A DNA stretch of 64,000 nt from Fen-455 sp050012675. Lineage in GTDB: Bacteria; Actinomycetota; Acidimicrobiia; Acidimicrobiales; Bog-793. How positions within the stretch are numbered: the stretch's first letter is position 1; each line of letters opens with the position of its first letter. Below are positions 1 to 8,335 of this stretch, one piece after another. Under the pieces are notes generated by a model. That model ran no database searches. It saw only the letters and a program-made list of their open reading frames with translations, and had not been told where the DNA came from. Location of the stretch: assembly GCA_050012675.1 (NCBI GenBank), contig JBEKGS010000005.1:1-64000 (forward strand). The letters are read 5' to 3'. A program made the position numbers and the translations under genes.

Positions 1-1620
1 GTCATCCTTGGGTCCGGGCCGAATCGCATCGGTCAGGGGATCGAGTTCGACTACTGCTGTGTGCACGCGTCGATGGCACTGCGCGAAGCGGGCTACGAGA
101 CCGTGATGGTCAACTGCAATCCCGAGACAGTCTCGACCGACTACGACACGTCGGATCGCCTGTACTTCGAACCGCTCACCGAGGAGGACGTGGCGAACGT
201 GATCGACTCGGAGCGCCTAGCGGGGCGAAGCGCTTCCAAGACGACTTCCGCCCCCCTCGCCGGTGTGATCGTGTCGTTGGGGGGACAGACTCCGCTCAAG
301 CTGGCCCATGGTCTGGACCCGAGTCTCGTACTCGGCACCCCTCCGGCGTCGATCGACCTTGCGGAGGATCGCGAGCGGTGGAACGCGCTCTGCCAGCGTC
401 TCGGGATTCCCCAGCCGCCAGGAGGCACGGCATTGACAGCGGCCGAGGCGCGGGCCGTGGCCGCGAACGTCGGCTATCCCGTACTCGTAAGGCCGAGCTA
501 TGTGCTCGGCGGCCGGGCCATGGAGATCGTCTACGACGACGAGCGTCTCTCACAGGTGCTGCTCAGGCTCTCCGGCGTCTTGAGGAGCGAGGGAGGCGTA
601 TCGACGCAACGGCCCGTTCTGGTGGACCGGTTTCTCGAGGACGCCATAGAAGTGGACGTCGACGCCGTGCGCGACCGTTCAGGCGCGGTTCTGGTGGCGG
701 GCGTCATGGAGCACATAGAGGAGGCAGGTGTCCATTCGGGCGACTCGGCCTGCGCTTTGCCGCCCCAGACCCTTCCCGACGATGTGATCGCCAGTCTCGA
801 AGGCCACACCCGCGCCATCGCCGAATCCCTCGGCGTGATCGGCCTGTTGAACGTCCAGTTCGCGGTGAAGGACGGAGTGGGGTACGTGATCGAGGCGAAT
901 CCGCGCGCGAGTCGCACGGTTCCGTTCGTGTCGAAGGCGACAGGCATCCCTCTTGCCAAGGTGGCCGCGCGCCTCATGGTGGGAGCCACCCTGGCGCAAC
1001 TCAGGGGCGAACAGATGTTGCGTCCTCCCGTTCTGGGAAGGTGGGTGAGTGTCAAGGAAGCCGTTCTTCCCTTCAGCCGGTTTCCTGGAGTCGACATCTT
1101 GTTGGGTCCCGAGATGCGCTCGACAGGTGAGGTCATGGGGATCGGCACCACATTCGGGTTGGCTTTTGCCAAGAGCCAGATCGCCGCGGGCAACCGCTTG
1201 CCGTCGGAAGGCACCGTCCTTTTGTCATTGGCCGAGCGGGACAAACCAGCGGGGCTCGAGGCCGCACGCGCCTTTGCTGAGCTGGGTTTTGAGCTTGTGG
1301 CGACATCTGGGACAGCGGCGTTCATGGAGTCAAAGGGCCTGCCCATCGGGACAGTCGTGGGACGCGTCGACGAGATCGGCGCGGCGAACGCCGTCGAGCT
1401 GATCTCCTCAGGTCGTGTCCAGCTCGTGGTCAACACCCCGCGAGGTAGAGGCTCGCGAGCCGACGGCGTGCGGATCCGCGCCGCGGCTCTGTTGCATCAG
1501 GTGCCGTGCCTGACCACGGTGGCCGCTGCCCGCGCGGCGGCAGCTGGAATAGAGGACTCGAGGCGACACGGCATGTCCGTGGTCAGCTTGCAGGAGCTTC
1601 ACCACCAGGCGGCCCGGTGA
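1..1620 (+). CDS. carB: Carbamoyl-phosphate synthase large subunit, C-terminal half (5'-truncated by window edge)
   Basis: Cytoplasmic enzyme that makes carbamoyl phosphate from bicarbonate, glutamine-derived ammonia and two ATP, for pyrimidine and arginine synthesis. The frame is open from base 1 and begins in the conserved start of the second synthetase half (GSGPNRIGQGIEFDYCC), so roughly the first half of the protein lies upstream. The second ATP-grasp domain follows (GYPVLVRPSYVLGGRAMEIV; FVEANPRASRT-type motif read here as VIEANPRASRTVPFVSK). The last ~130 residues form an MGS-like allosteric domain (LVATSGTAAFMESKG, VVNTPRG). Identity is certain. The stop overlaps a GTG at 1617, but that frame closes after 11 codons, so no coupled pyrimidine gene follows. 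Confidence 0.97.
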   Translation, partial: VILGSGPNRIGQGIEFDYCCVHASMALREAGYETVMVNCNPETVSTDYDTSDRLYFEPLTEEDVANVIDSERLAGRSASKTTSAPLAGVIVSLGGQTPLKLAHGLDPSLVLGTPPASIDLAEDRERWNALCQRLGIPQPPGGTALTAAEARAVAANVGYPVLVRPSYVLGGRAMEIVYDDERLSQVLLRLSGVLRSEGGVSTQRPVLVDRFLEDAIEVDVDAVRDRSGAVLVAGVMEHIEEAGVHSGDSACALPPQTLPDDVIASLEGHTRAIAESLGVIGLLNVQFAVKDGVGYVIEANPRASRTVPFVSKATGIPLAKVAARLMVGATLAQLRGEQMLRPPVLGRWVSVKEAVLPFSRFPGVDILLGPEMRSTGEVMGIGTTFGLAFAKSQIAAGNRLPSEGTVLLSLAERDKPAGLEAARAFAELGFELVATSGTAAFMESKGLPIGTVVGRVDEIGAANAVELISSGRVQLVVNTPRGRGSRADGVRIRAAALLHQVPCLTTVAAARAAAAGIEDSRRHGMSVVSLQELHHQAAR

Positions 1621-1946
1621 GGGTCCGCGCTATCGCCGCCCGGCTGAGCTGAAGAGCGTGGGTGGGGTCGACGACCGTGCGGCGTGTCGGTTCTGCGCGG
1701 TCATTATTGCCTCCGATCGTTTCCTCCCCGATACGGTCCCGCGCCGTCGAGTTCGCTGTTCGGATCCCGCGCCAGGGAAGAGCTCCTCGGGCTCCCAAGT
1801 GAGGTCGTGTCAGTCGGAGCTGCGGCCCGCGGCCAAGCCCGCGTGGTCAGGTCGATTGGCTCGCGGACTGTGACGAGTTGCCGAGGCCTCGACAAGACGT
1901 CCTGTCCTTGCCAAGATACGCGTGGTCCAAGAAGAGGGGGGATCCG
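1621..1946. other. Intergenic region after carB, no gene recognised
   Basis: 326 bases without a convincing gene. A GTG overlapping the carB stop (1617) reads RVRAIAARLS and then stops, so it could be the relic of a coupled downstream gene, but the match is too short to name. A purine-rich ribosome-binding site just before 1947 belongs to the next gene. No tRNA or clear terminator was seen. Confidence 0.5.
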
Positions 1947-2606
1947 ATGTCTGCTGACGGCCAAGTATTGATAGACACCCGCGACATGGTCGCGGTGCAC
2001 GGCGCCTTCAAACGCGCGCTGGGGGACGCCCCCAGCCAGCTTGCTCTGGTGGATGACGGTGACACGCTGCGGGCTGGGCGCGTTGTCGACTACCTCGCCG
2101 AGCTGCTGTGGTTGCTGCACGCTCACCACGATGCCGAGGACGAGCTCTTGTACCCCATTCTTTCGGAGCGTGTCCCAGAGGAGCGAGAGCTGTTCTCCCG
2201 GATGGACGCTCAGCATGCTTCCTTGTCCACGAGCATCCGGGCGGTCGAGAGCGCAGCGGACCGGTTCAAGACGTCGGGATCGATCGTGGATGGCCGGGAT
2301 TGCGCGGACGCGTGCGATTTGCTTCGCGGCGCGCTGGGGGAACACTTGGACGAAGAAGAGAAGGAGGTCTTGCCGATCGCCGCGCAGTGTGTGACTCCGG
2401 TCGAGTGGGGGGCGTTGCCCGCACACGCCATCTCGCATTATCACGGCACGCGGATCTGGCTGCCCTTCGGGCTCGTGCTCGAGGCGATGCCCGACGACGT
2501 GCGCGAGGACCTGCTCGCGCACGTGCCGCCACCGGTGTCTCAGATGTGGTTCGGCGGTGGATCAACGGCGTTCGCGAACGAGATGGCGTTTGTTCGAGAG
2601 GCGTGA
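1947..2606 (+). CDS. Hemerythrin HHE-domain protein
   Basis: 219 aa soluble protein of the hemerythrin-like cation-binding family, which forms a four-helix bundle holding a di-iron site and is linked to oxygen, NO or redox sensing. Visible ligand-type residues are the His in VHGAFKRAL, HAHHDAEDELLYP (HxxxE), HASLSTSI, and EHLDEEEKEVLP. An additional C-terminal helical part contains HAISHYHG. The ATG at 1947 is chosen because AAGAGGGGGG precedes it at good spacing; a longer frame to 1878 has no such signal. It stands alone, flanked by long gaps, so its partner or role cannot be read from context. Confidence 0.85.
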   Translation: MSADGQVLIDTRDMVAVHGAFKRALGDAPSQLALVDDGDTLRAGRVVDYLAELLWLLHAHHDAEDELLYPILSERVPEERELFSRMDAQHASLSTSIRAVESAADRFKTSGSIVDGRDCADACDLLRGALGEHLDEEEKEVLPIAAQCVTPVEWGALPAHAISHYHGTRIWLPFGLVLEAMPDDVREDLLAHVPPPVSQMWFGGGSTAFANEMAFVREA

Positions 2607-3163
2607 CCTGATCGAGAACGGGTGACGCTGCCGTGGCGACCAGCGTCGGAGCTGACGACCGTCACACCGACTCCTTCCTGGCCGCCGCCTGTCTTCGGTG
2701 CGCCGCACCCTCCCGACCGACCGCCGCGTCCCAACCGGGTGCCCTGGATCGCCGAGATCTGCGTTATCCCCTAGTTGTCCTCTAGAAAGCCACAATCCCG
2801 TTTGCTTAAGATTGTGCCTCGAGACGTAGTGGGAGCGGCCCCGCACGAACGGAAAACGTTCCCACCAGCGCAGCCAGCGGGCGGCCCGTGTTCCGCGTGG
2901 ACCACCCGCTGGCTGTGGTTCGTGACCGGCTCGGCGCTGAGTTTCCCTTGGCCTTCGACCGTGCCCGGAGGCCGGCGAACAGGAGTCTCAGACAGTTCGG
3001 GCACTCCCCGCGCGCGGGCGCCACTGTTGCCCGCGAACACAGCAGGCGTCACTGTGGTGGCAATCCCACGGCTAGGTGATCAGTTGCGACCTGGGCTGCG
3101 AGATTGTGCGTTTGTGCCACCGAGCATGCCCTCAGTTCGGATCGACTGCACGAAAGGTCCTCC
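2607..3163. other. Intergenic region, no gene recognised
   Basis: 557 bases. It contains a possible hairpin at 2791-2816 (CACAATC, 12-nt loop, GATTGTG) in a locally AT-richer patch, which may terminate the hemerythrin transcript or be an operator. Short frames such as 2888-3079 read as protein-like but match nothing I recognise and have no ribosome-binding site. A GAAAGG Shine-Dalgarno near 3152 serves the next gene. Confidence 0.45.
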
Positions 3164-3964
3164 ATGGTCAGCGTCGTCCGGTACCACGAGATCTCCGAGT
3201 CGTCCCATCGGATCATGAATCCGTTCTCTGCCGAGAAGTTGCTGCTGCTTGGCAGTATCTGCCGCGCTGGGAAGGGCACACGAATTCTCGACCTCGCCTG
3301 CGGAAAGGGCGAGATGCTCTGCCTGTTCGCAAAGGAATACATGGTTTCCGGCGTGGGCATCGACCTTCACGAGCCTTTTCTTACCGCCGCCAGAGAGCGG
3401 GCTTCCGAGCTCAAGGTGGAGCGAGCTGTCACTTTCATCCAAGGTGACGCCGGTGACCCCCCGGATCTCGGTCAACCCTTCGACGTCGTTAGCTGCATCG
3501 GGGCCACCTGGATCGCTGGCGGACTGTCCGGCACCATCGCGTTGATGAGGCGATTGGTCGTGGCTGGTGGCTGGCTCCTGGTCGGGGAGGTCTACTGGTC
3601 CGCGCCGCCCCCTGTTCGGCTTCGGCACAAGCACGAGGCAGGACAAGAGTTCGCCGACCTGGCGGGGACCCTGGATCGCTTCAAGGAGGCAGGCGTAGAC
3701 CTTGTCGAGATGGTTCTCGCCAGCAGCGAGGACTGGGACCGCTACGCGGCCAGCCAATGGCTCAATGTCTCCGACTGGCTTGCCGCCAACCCTGACGATG
3801 CGGAGGCGCCAGAGGTCCTCGAGGAGCGCAACATCTCCAGACGGGAGTACCTCGCTGACGAGCGCGGCTGCATGGGCTGGGGCGTCTTCGTTCTTCGTGC
3901 GCAGGATGAGGGTCTTGCACTCAAGGGGCAGATGAGTCACAGCGCGCTCTCCGACGGGCAGTAG
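3164..3964 (+). CDS. Class I SAM-dependent methyltransferase
   Basis: 266 aa. Motif I of Rossmann-fold methyltransferases is clear (RILDLACGKGEML), followed by the acidic motif II position GIDLHEPFL and the motif III-like FIQGDAGD. A later hydrophobic strand (VVAGGWLLVGEVYW) is motif post-I/IV. The substrate is not indicated by sequence or by the neighbours, which are unrelated singletons. ATG 3164 is preferred over an upstream GTG/ATG frame because GAAAGG lies seven bases before it and the protein then begins close to the fold (YHEISESSHRIMNPFSAEK). Function beyond methyl transfer is unknown. Confidence 0.85.
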   Translation: MVSVVRYHEISESSHRIMNPFSAEKLLLLGSICRAGKGTRILDLACGKGEMLCLFAKEYMVSGVGIDLHEPFLTAARERASELKVERAVTFIQGDAGDPPDLGQPFDVVSCIGATWIAGGLSGTIALMRRLVVAGGWLLVGEVYWSAPPPVRLRHKHEAGQEFADLAGTLDRFKEAGVDLVEMVLASSEDWDRYAASQWLNVSDWLAANPDDAEAPEVLEERNISRREYLADERGCMGWGVFVLRAQDEGLALKGQMSHSALSDGQ

Positions 3965-4045
3965 AGCCCGGTGCGGACTGCTCAGCGAGCATTACCCGTT
4001 ACACCACGACCGTGGACGTGAACTGGACGCGAACCAAAGGCGCCG

Positions 4046-4300
4046 TCATTTCCACCGGAAGTGAACGAATACTCGCCCGAAATTGCGCGAGTCCTTCTCC
4101 ACACGGTGGTACTGCGCCTTGATCTCCTCTTGATCGAGGAAACGGAGCACTCGTTTTTTCAGCTGACCCGATCCCTTCCCAGGGATGATCTCCACCACAC
4201 TCGCCTTGACCCTCACTGCTTCTTCGATGATCTCAACAAGGGCGCGGTCGATGTCATGCCCGCGGTTGTAGACGTCGTGGAGGTCGAGTTTGAGCTTCAC
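4046..4300 (-). CDS. Smr-domain protein (small MutS-related endonuclease-type fold)
   Basis: About 84 aa, essentially a single Smr domain, as found at the C-terminus of MutS2 and as stand-alone proteins with nicking-nuclease or RNA-binding roles. Family signature residues are LDLHDVYNRGHDIDRALVE and EIIPGKGSGQLKKRVLRFL, ending with VFVHFRWK. I place the start at GTG 4300 because GGGAGG precedes it by eight bases and the domain begins two codons later; a longer frame from ATG 4387 is possible. A short inverted repeat (GTTAG-N7-CTAAC, 4394-4410) sits upstream and could be part of its control region. Substrate unknown. Confidence 0.85.
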   Translation of the reverse strand: MKLKLDLHDVYNRGHDIDRALVEIIEEAVRVKASVVEIIPGKGSGQLKKRVLRFLDQEEIKAQYHRVEKDSRNFGRVFVHFRWK

Positions 4301-4510
4301 GGGGTCAGCCTCCCGGCCGGATCGGGGCGGCACCTGCACGGCGCCCGAGCGGAACTCATCGAACAGCCTCGGGGCTGGTTCGCACAAGAGGACGTTAGAG
4401 GTTTCCTAACAAGAGCCACCGGCGTCATGAGCTTCCAGGTCACGAAAACTCGCTGTGGGGCTACTTAGATACAGCACTGGCGAAAGACCCCGCGGAGTCG
4501 TGGAGGTCGA

Positions 4511-5326
4511 CTAGCCATCCGCGGTGAGCTTGCGCCGGCGTTTGGTTCCGAAGGCATTCCGTAGCGCGGCCCTGAGCTGTTCTCCGGACAGCTCGCCCAG
4601 GGCGGCGACAAGATCGGGGTCGTCGATCGTGGTTGTCAGTTCACCGAGCTTGATCTCGACGGTTCGCGGTCGGGGCGGAGCATCGCTCGTCTCGCTGACG
4701 GGGATCTGAGCCAGCTGGGCCTCGACTGACTGTGCATCTACGCCGAGGTTCCCGAGCGCCTTGGTCCCTTGGCTGGCGTCGTCGCCGAGAATGGCAAGAA
4801 GCACGTGCCCGGTCGTCATCGGTTCTGAGCGCGCAAGCTCGCGCGCCCGCCACATGGCCCCAATGACTGCGGGCGACCGCTGCGACTCCGACGAGAGACC
4901 GCTCGGGATGACTTCGAGCACTCGCCTGCGTACCTCGACCCCACTCGTCCCGAGGACCTGCATCACAACGCCATCGTCGGCGACGCGCAGCACTCCGAGC
5001 GCTAGGTGTTCGGTCCCGATGTAGTTGTGGCCGAGACGGAGCGCCTCGCGTAGCGACATCTCGAGCGCCTTTTTTGCCTGCGGACTGAAAGGCACCTTTG
5101 CTCCCTGGGTGCCCGTCTTGGCTTGCACGGCGTTGCTGGCCACTTTGCGGCGGGCTTGCTCGACACTCACCCCCAGCTCACCGAGGGCCTTGGCGGCGAG
5201 ACCGTCGCCCTGCATGAGACCGAGGAGGAGGTGCTCGGGCCGGATGAAGCTGTCGTTGAGGTTGCGGGCCTCTTGCTCGGAGAGGACGATGGCTCGCCGG
5301 GCTCGGTTCGTGAATCGTTCGAACAT
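4511..5326 (-). CDS. Stand-alone Clp N-terminal (ClpC-N) repeat protein
   Basis: 271 aa. Two Clp N-domain repeats are visible: FERFTNRARRAIVLSEQEARNL ... FIRPEHLLLGLMQG (residues ~2-70) and the second half FSPQAKKALEMSLREAL ... NYIGTEHLALGVLR, with a third, weaker Clp-N-like stretch near residues 150-200 (MTTGHVLLAILGDD). There is no AAA+ ATPase module (no Walker A), so this is an adaptor-like or decoy form of ClpC rather than an unfoldase. The C-terminus is basic (KRRRKL). Start ATG 5326 follows TACGCT by six bases with no Shine-Dalgarno, suggesting a leaderless mRNA. It is divergent from an HTH gene. Confidence 0.88.
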   Translation of the reverse strand: MFERFTNRARRAIVLSEQEARNLNDSFIRPEHLLLGLMQGDGLAAKALGELGVSVEQARRKVASNAVQAKTGTQGAKVPFSPQAKKALEMSLREALRLGHNYIGTEHLALGVLRVADDGVVMQVLGTSGVEVRRRVLEVIPSGLSSESQRSPAVIGAMWRARELARSEPMTTGHVLLAILGDDASQGTKALGNLGVDAQSVEAQLAQIPVSETSDAPPRPRTVEIKLGELTTTIDDPDLVAALGELSGEQLRAALRNAFGTKRRRKLTADG

Positions 5327-5332
5327 GATGTC

Positions 5333-5338
5333 AGCGTA
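5333..5338 (-). promoter_or_regulatory. Putative -10 element for leaderless Clp-N gene
   Basis: TACGCT on the minus strand, six bases before ATG 5326, with no ribosome-binding site between. Fits the TANNNT leaderless pattern seen elsewhere in the window. A TGTCAAGACA palindrome at 5346-5355 lies just upstream and could be an operator shared with the divergent gene. Confidence 0.45.
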
Positions 5339-5366
5339 CAATCCATGTCAAGACAGTGTTATTTGA

Positions 5367-5372
5367 TAGGGT
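5367..5372 (+). promoter_or_regulatory. Putative -10 element for leaderless HTH gene
   Basis: TAGGGT eight bases before ATG 5381, without a Shine-Dalgarno sequence in between. Same geometry as the secA and mca starts in this window. Confidence 0.45.
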
Positions 5373-5380
5373 GGTGCACC

Positions 5381-5779
5381 ATGAGCTCTGACGCCTCCGA
5401 TCGAGGTGGTTATGTCCGGGCCGAGGACGACCTCGTAGGTGGGGACCCGGCCGTCGCAGTCGACTGGGACGAACTTCTCGCCCATCTCGCCGAGCAACCG
5501 CCCGAGGATGGTTGGGTGACGCTCGAGGAGGCGTCGCAGGCGGCAGGCGTTTCCCGCTCGACGCTTCGGTCTTGGTACCGCGCCGGGCAGTTGCCGTCGC
5601 GCATGATGGCCGGCACCCATGGTCCACAACGATTGGTGCCCCTCGACGCTGTTCTCGACCGAGCGCTGCGTTCCTCACGCGTTCGCAAGCAGCTCGAACG
5701 CGCCAGGTCCCTCGAGGCCGAGGTCGATGAGCTGCGCCAGCGCCTCGAAGCGATCGAACGACATCTGGGCCTCAGCTGA
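5381..5779 (+). CDS. MerR/excisionase-type helix-turn-helix DNA-binding protein
   Basis: 132 aa. An N-terminal acidic stretch is followed by a winged-HTH of the MerR/HTH_17 type: WVTLEEASQAAGVSRSTLRSWYR ... GQLPSRMMAGTHGPQRLVPLDAVLDRAL. The C-terminus is a predicted coiled coil (RSLEAEVDELRQRLEAIERHLG), probably for dimerisation. No effector domain is present, so it is either a constitutive regulator or a recombination-type accessory factor; there is no integrase nearby. It is divergent from the stand-alone Clp-N gene across only 54 bases, so the two may share control (inference). Confidence 0.75.
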   Translation: MSSDASDRGGYVRAEDDLVGGDPAVAVDWDELLAHLAEQPPEDGWVTLEEASQAAGVSRSTLRSWYRAGQLPSRMMAGTHGPQRLVPLDAVLDRALRSSRVRKQLERARSLEAEVDELRQRLEAIERHLGLS

Positions 5780-5814
5780 GCTTGCGGCTCGTCACCGAAG
5801 GCAGCTTGCCAGCG

Positions 5815-6495
5815 CTACTGGCCCGCCAGGAGATCTGTAACGAAGGCCGTGAGCGACGGCGAATGGGCGTGGTCACCTGCTCTGCACAGCTGGAGGGGAT
5901 CGATGTGGACTGCGGACATTCCTGCCGCCTGCGCTCCGGCGATGTCGTCACGTACACAATCGCCCACGTGCACACATTCCGTCGCCCTCATCTTCAGGCC
6001 GGCTAGGGCCAGCTCGAATATCCGGGGATCTGGCTTGGCGACGCCGACGACGTGAGAATCGATCACGGCGGCGACCGGAGCGAAGTCTCCGGAGACGCTG
6101 CACAGACCCGTTCTGAGCAGCAGCTCCTCCATCTGGCCGTGGGTGGTATTGGAAACCACGGCAAGGCGGTAGCCGCTGGACGCGAGGCGACTGAGAGCCT
6201 CGGCAGCGCCGGGGGCGGCGACCCAGGCAGTCCCTTGGTACACCTCGGCAACAACCGCTTTCCCGGCGTCGTCCTGGTACTGGGGGAGCACGCCGAGGGC
6301 CGACGCGAACAAGCGGCTCATCTCCTGCCAGTCCGCGGCAGGACTGTCGTCAAGGCGCCGGATCATCTCGTAGTGGGCGCGCCAACAGGTCTCGTTGTTC
6401 GGATAGGCACCGAATTCCGCAAGAACGAAGCGCACCGTCACCGGGTCGGGCAGCAGGAGAACTCCGCCCGCGTCGACGATCACTGACTTGAGCAC
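5815..6495 (-). CDS. HAD-superfamily hydrolase (HAD-IA type)
   Basis: About 226 aa haloacid-dehalogenase-like phosphatase. Motif I is VIVDAGGVLLLPD, where the second Asp of DxDxT is Gly, a variant common in this subfamily. Motif II is VVSNTT, motif III the Lys in GVAKPDPRIF, and motif IV HVGDCVRDDIAGAQAAG. A helical cap lies between motifs I and II. The frame stays open upstream to 6627; GTG 6495 is chosen because motif I then falls at the very N-terminus as in relatives, but the ribosome-binding site is weak. Substrate not predictable. Confidence 0.8.
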   Translation of the reverse strand: MLKSVIVDAGGVLLLPDPVTVRFVLAEFGAYPNNETCWRAHYEMIRRLDDSPAADWQEMSRLFASALGVLPQYQDDAGKAVVAEVYQGTAWVAAPGAAEALSRLASSGYRLAVVSNTTHGQMEELLLRTGLCSVSGDFAPVAAVIDSHVVGVAKPDPRIFELALAGLKMRATECVHVGDCVRDDIAGAQAAGMSAVHIDPLQLCRAGDHAHSPSLTAFVTDLLAGQ

Positions 6496-6681
6496 TCCGA
6501 CAGCATGGCGCAGCGGAGGCTCTCGCACACAACCCAGTTCCGTCGCGTGAGATTTGACCGCCGAGCACGGCCCGGTCCTTGGAGCGTGCCGACGGCCGGG
6601 TCCGACATAACCGGGCCTATTCACCACCTTGTCAAAGGATGGGTTGGCATTGCGTCGGCACCACCACTGACAAGCTAGGCC

Positions 6682-7275
6682 TCAAGGGCCAGCAGATCGC
6701 GGAGTCGCGAGGTCCTCTTGCACAAGCGAGTAGAGCAAGGCGTCCGCGCGCGCCGTCTCGAGATCAAGGAAGGAGCGAAGTAGGCCCTCGCGACGGAAAC
6801 CCGCTTTCTCGAGGACGGCTATTGATCCCCGGTCGTCAGGCTGGACGAGCGCTTCCAGCCTGACGACCGAGGGCAGTCCCAGGGCCCAAGGGCTCAAGAG
6901 GCCGACGGCACCACGGGCAAAGCCTCGCCGGCGGTGGCTCGCGACCGTCCAAAATCCCACGCCGACAACACCAGGTTGTTGCCGGTGGAGCAAGCAGGCG
7001 AGCCCCACGGCGGTGTCGGTCGCGGCGTCTGTGATCGCGAGACTGAGCCCCTCACCCGAAACTGAGCGTTGCCACTGCCTTTCCAGGAAGGCGAGGCCGG
7101 CTTCCCTGGAGAACAGTCTCGGCACGGTGGTGCCGATTGGGATGACAGGATCCTGGCTTGCCTCTTCGATGCAGGAAAGATCGCAGTAGGTCCAGTTTCG
7201 GAGCAGGACCTTTCCGTTGCTCAGCTCCGGGGGATCGGGAATCGCGTTAGGGCGATACACGGGGTCCACGTCCAC
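6682..7275 (-). CDS. GNAT-family N-acetyltransferase (RimJ/RimL-like)
   Basis: About 197 aa. Fold elements: beta-1 GKVLLRNWTYCDLSCIEEAS, a central VGLACLLHRQQPGVVGVGFWT, the acetyl-CoA pyrophosphate loop region SHRRRGFARGAVGLL, and the late motif RGSIAVLEKAGFRREGLLRSF. That last motif is typical of RimJ/RimL-like enzymes acting on protein N-termini or small amines. Start at GTG 7275 is a judgement; no strong Shine-Dalgarno was seen and the frame extends to 7392. The gene has no operon partner. Confidence 0.8.
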   Translation of the reverse strand: MDVDPVYRPNAIPDPPELSNGKVLLRNWTYCDLSCIEEASQDPVIPIGTTVPRLFSREAGLAFLERQWQRSVSGEGLSLAITDAATDTAVGLACLLHRQQPGVVGVGFWTVASHRRRGFARGAVGLLSPWALGLPSVVRLEALVQPDDRGSIAVLEKAGFRREGLLRSFLDLETARADALLYSLVQEDLATPRSAGP

Positions 7276-7374
7276 ATCATCCCAAACGGGGGCCCCTAGT
7301 CGGTGCCAGCCTTGCCTATCTTGATGGCCGGCGGGGCCATGAGCAGGCCGCCGCCTGCGCCAACAACGCGACAA

Positions 7375-7405
7375 ATGCCCCCCGCCGGTCATAGGCGGAG
7401 GGCAT
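7375..7405 (-). terminator. Probable rho-independent terminator of the pot operon
   Basis: Twelve-base stem with one mismatch (ATGCCCTCCGCC pairing with GGCGGGGGGCAT on the minus strand, seven-base loop), followed by a short T-containing tail. It lies ~130 bases beyond the potC stop in the correct orientation. Confidence 0.5.
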
Positions 7406-7531
7406 TCTCGAAGTCTGAGCTCGCCAGGAGGACAGTGACGTCACACCTGGCGAAGGCAGAGACTTACGCGGCCGAGGTTGTCGTTGTGGTCGTTGAGGTG
7501 GTCGTGGAACTGCGCTTTTCCTGGCCTCTGC

Positions 7532-8335
7532 CTACTGCACCGTGGCTCTAGTCATGCCTCCGCCGCCCGTCAATCTTGCTGCGAGCGCGACAGGGATCAC
7601 CGTAAGCGCGAGGACGGCGGTCACGACGACGTTCACCTCCGGCAGCTGCTGACCGAGCCGGATCTGGCCGAAGATCCAGATCGGGAGTGTCGTTTGCGCA
7701 CCGGCGGTGAAGGTCGTGACGATCACCTCGTCGAAGGACAGGCCGAATGCCAGCAGGGCGCCCGAAACGAGGGCGGTGGCGATGGTCGGCAACGTGACGT
7801 AGCGAAAAGTCTGCAGACCGTGGGCACCGAGGTCCATGGATGCTTCACCGAGGGAACCGGACGTGCGCCGCAGACGCGAGATGACGTTGTTGTAGACGAC
7901 CACGATGCAGAACGTCGTGTGACCGATGATGATCGTCACGAGGGACAGGTTTATGCCGTCGAAGGTGAAGAACGAGCGGAGGGCGAGACCAGTAATGATG
8001 CCCGGGAGGGCGATCGGCAGCACAAGGAAGAGCGAGACCGCTTCCCTCCCGAAGAAACGGAACCGGTGCACGCCGAAGGCCGCGGCCGAGCCGAGCACGA
8101 GCGCGAGGATCGTGGCGGCGACACCGGCTTTGACAGACAGCCAGAGCGCAGACCTGACCGTTGGGTCGTCCCAGGCGACGAGGAACCAATGCGTCGTCCA
8201 GTGTCGGATCGGCCAGCTCTGCACATTGGAGCGGTCGAAGGCGAAGATGACGATGGTCGCGATCGGCAGGAACAGGAACACCAGTACGCCGATCACCCAT
8301 ACGACGAGCACCGCTCGGGTGGCGCGCCCCTCCAT
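7532..8335 (-). CDS. potC: Polyamine-type ABC transporter permease
   Basis: 267 aa inner-membrane permease of the spermidine/putrescine (PotC/YdcV) family, with about six membrane spans starting at VLVVWVIGVLVFLFLPIATIVI. The EAA loop that contacts the ATPase is visible as GEASMDLGAHGLQTFRYVTLP. Its ATG immediately follows the potB stop (TAGATG), so the two are translated together. It is the last gene of potA-potD-potB-potC. Substrate is inferred from family membership; spermidine, putrescine or a related amine are candidates. Confidence 0.9.
   Translation of the reverse strand: MEGRATRAVLVVWVIGVLVFLFLPIATIVIFAFDRSNVQSWPIRHWTTHWFLVAWDDPTVRSALWLSVKAGVAATILALVLGSAAAFGVHRFRFFGREAVSLFLVLPIALPGIITGLALRSFFTFDGINLSLVTIIIGHTTFCIVVVYNNVISRLRRTSGSLGEASMDLGAHGLQTFRYVTLPTIATALVSGALLAFGLSFDEVIVTTFTAGAQTTLPIWIFGQIRLGQQLPEVNVVVTAVLALTVIPVALAARLTGGGGMTRATVQ

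Noticed and set aside
2888..3079. 63-codon frame in the gap before the methyltransferase
   Set aside because: No ribosome-binding site, no family recognised, and other frames are equally open in this GC-rich stretch.
5346..5351. TTGACA (minus strand) as a -35 for the Clp-N gene
   Set aside because: Only seven bases separate it from the likely -10, too short for a sigma-A promoter; better seen as half of a palindrome.
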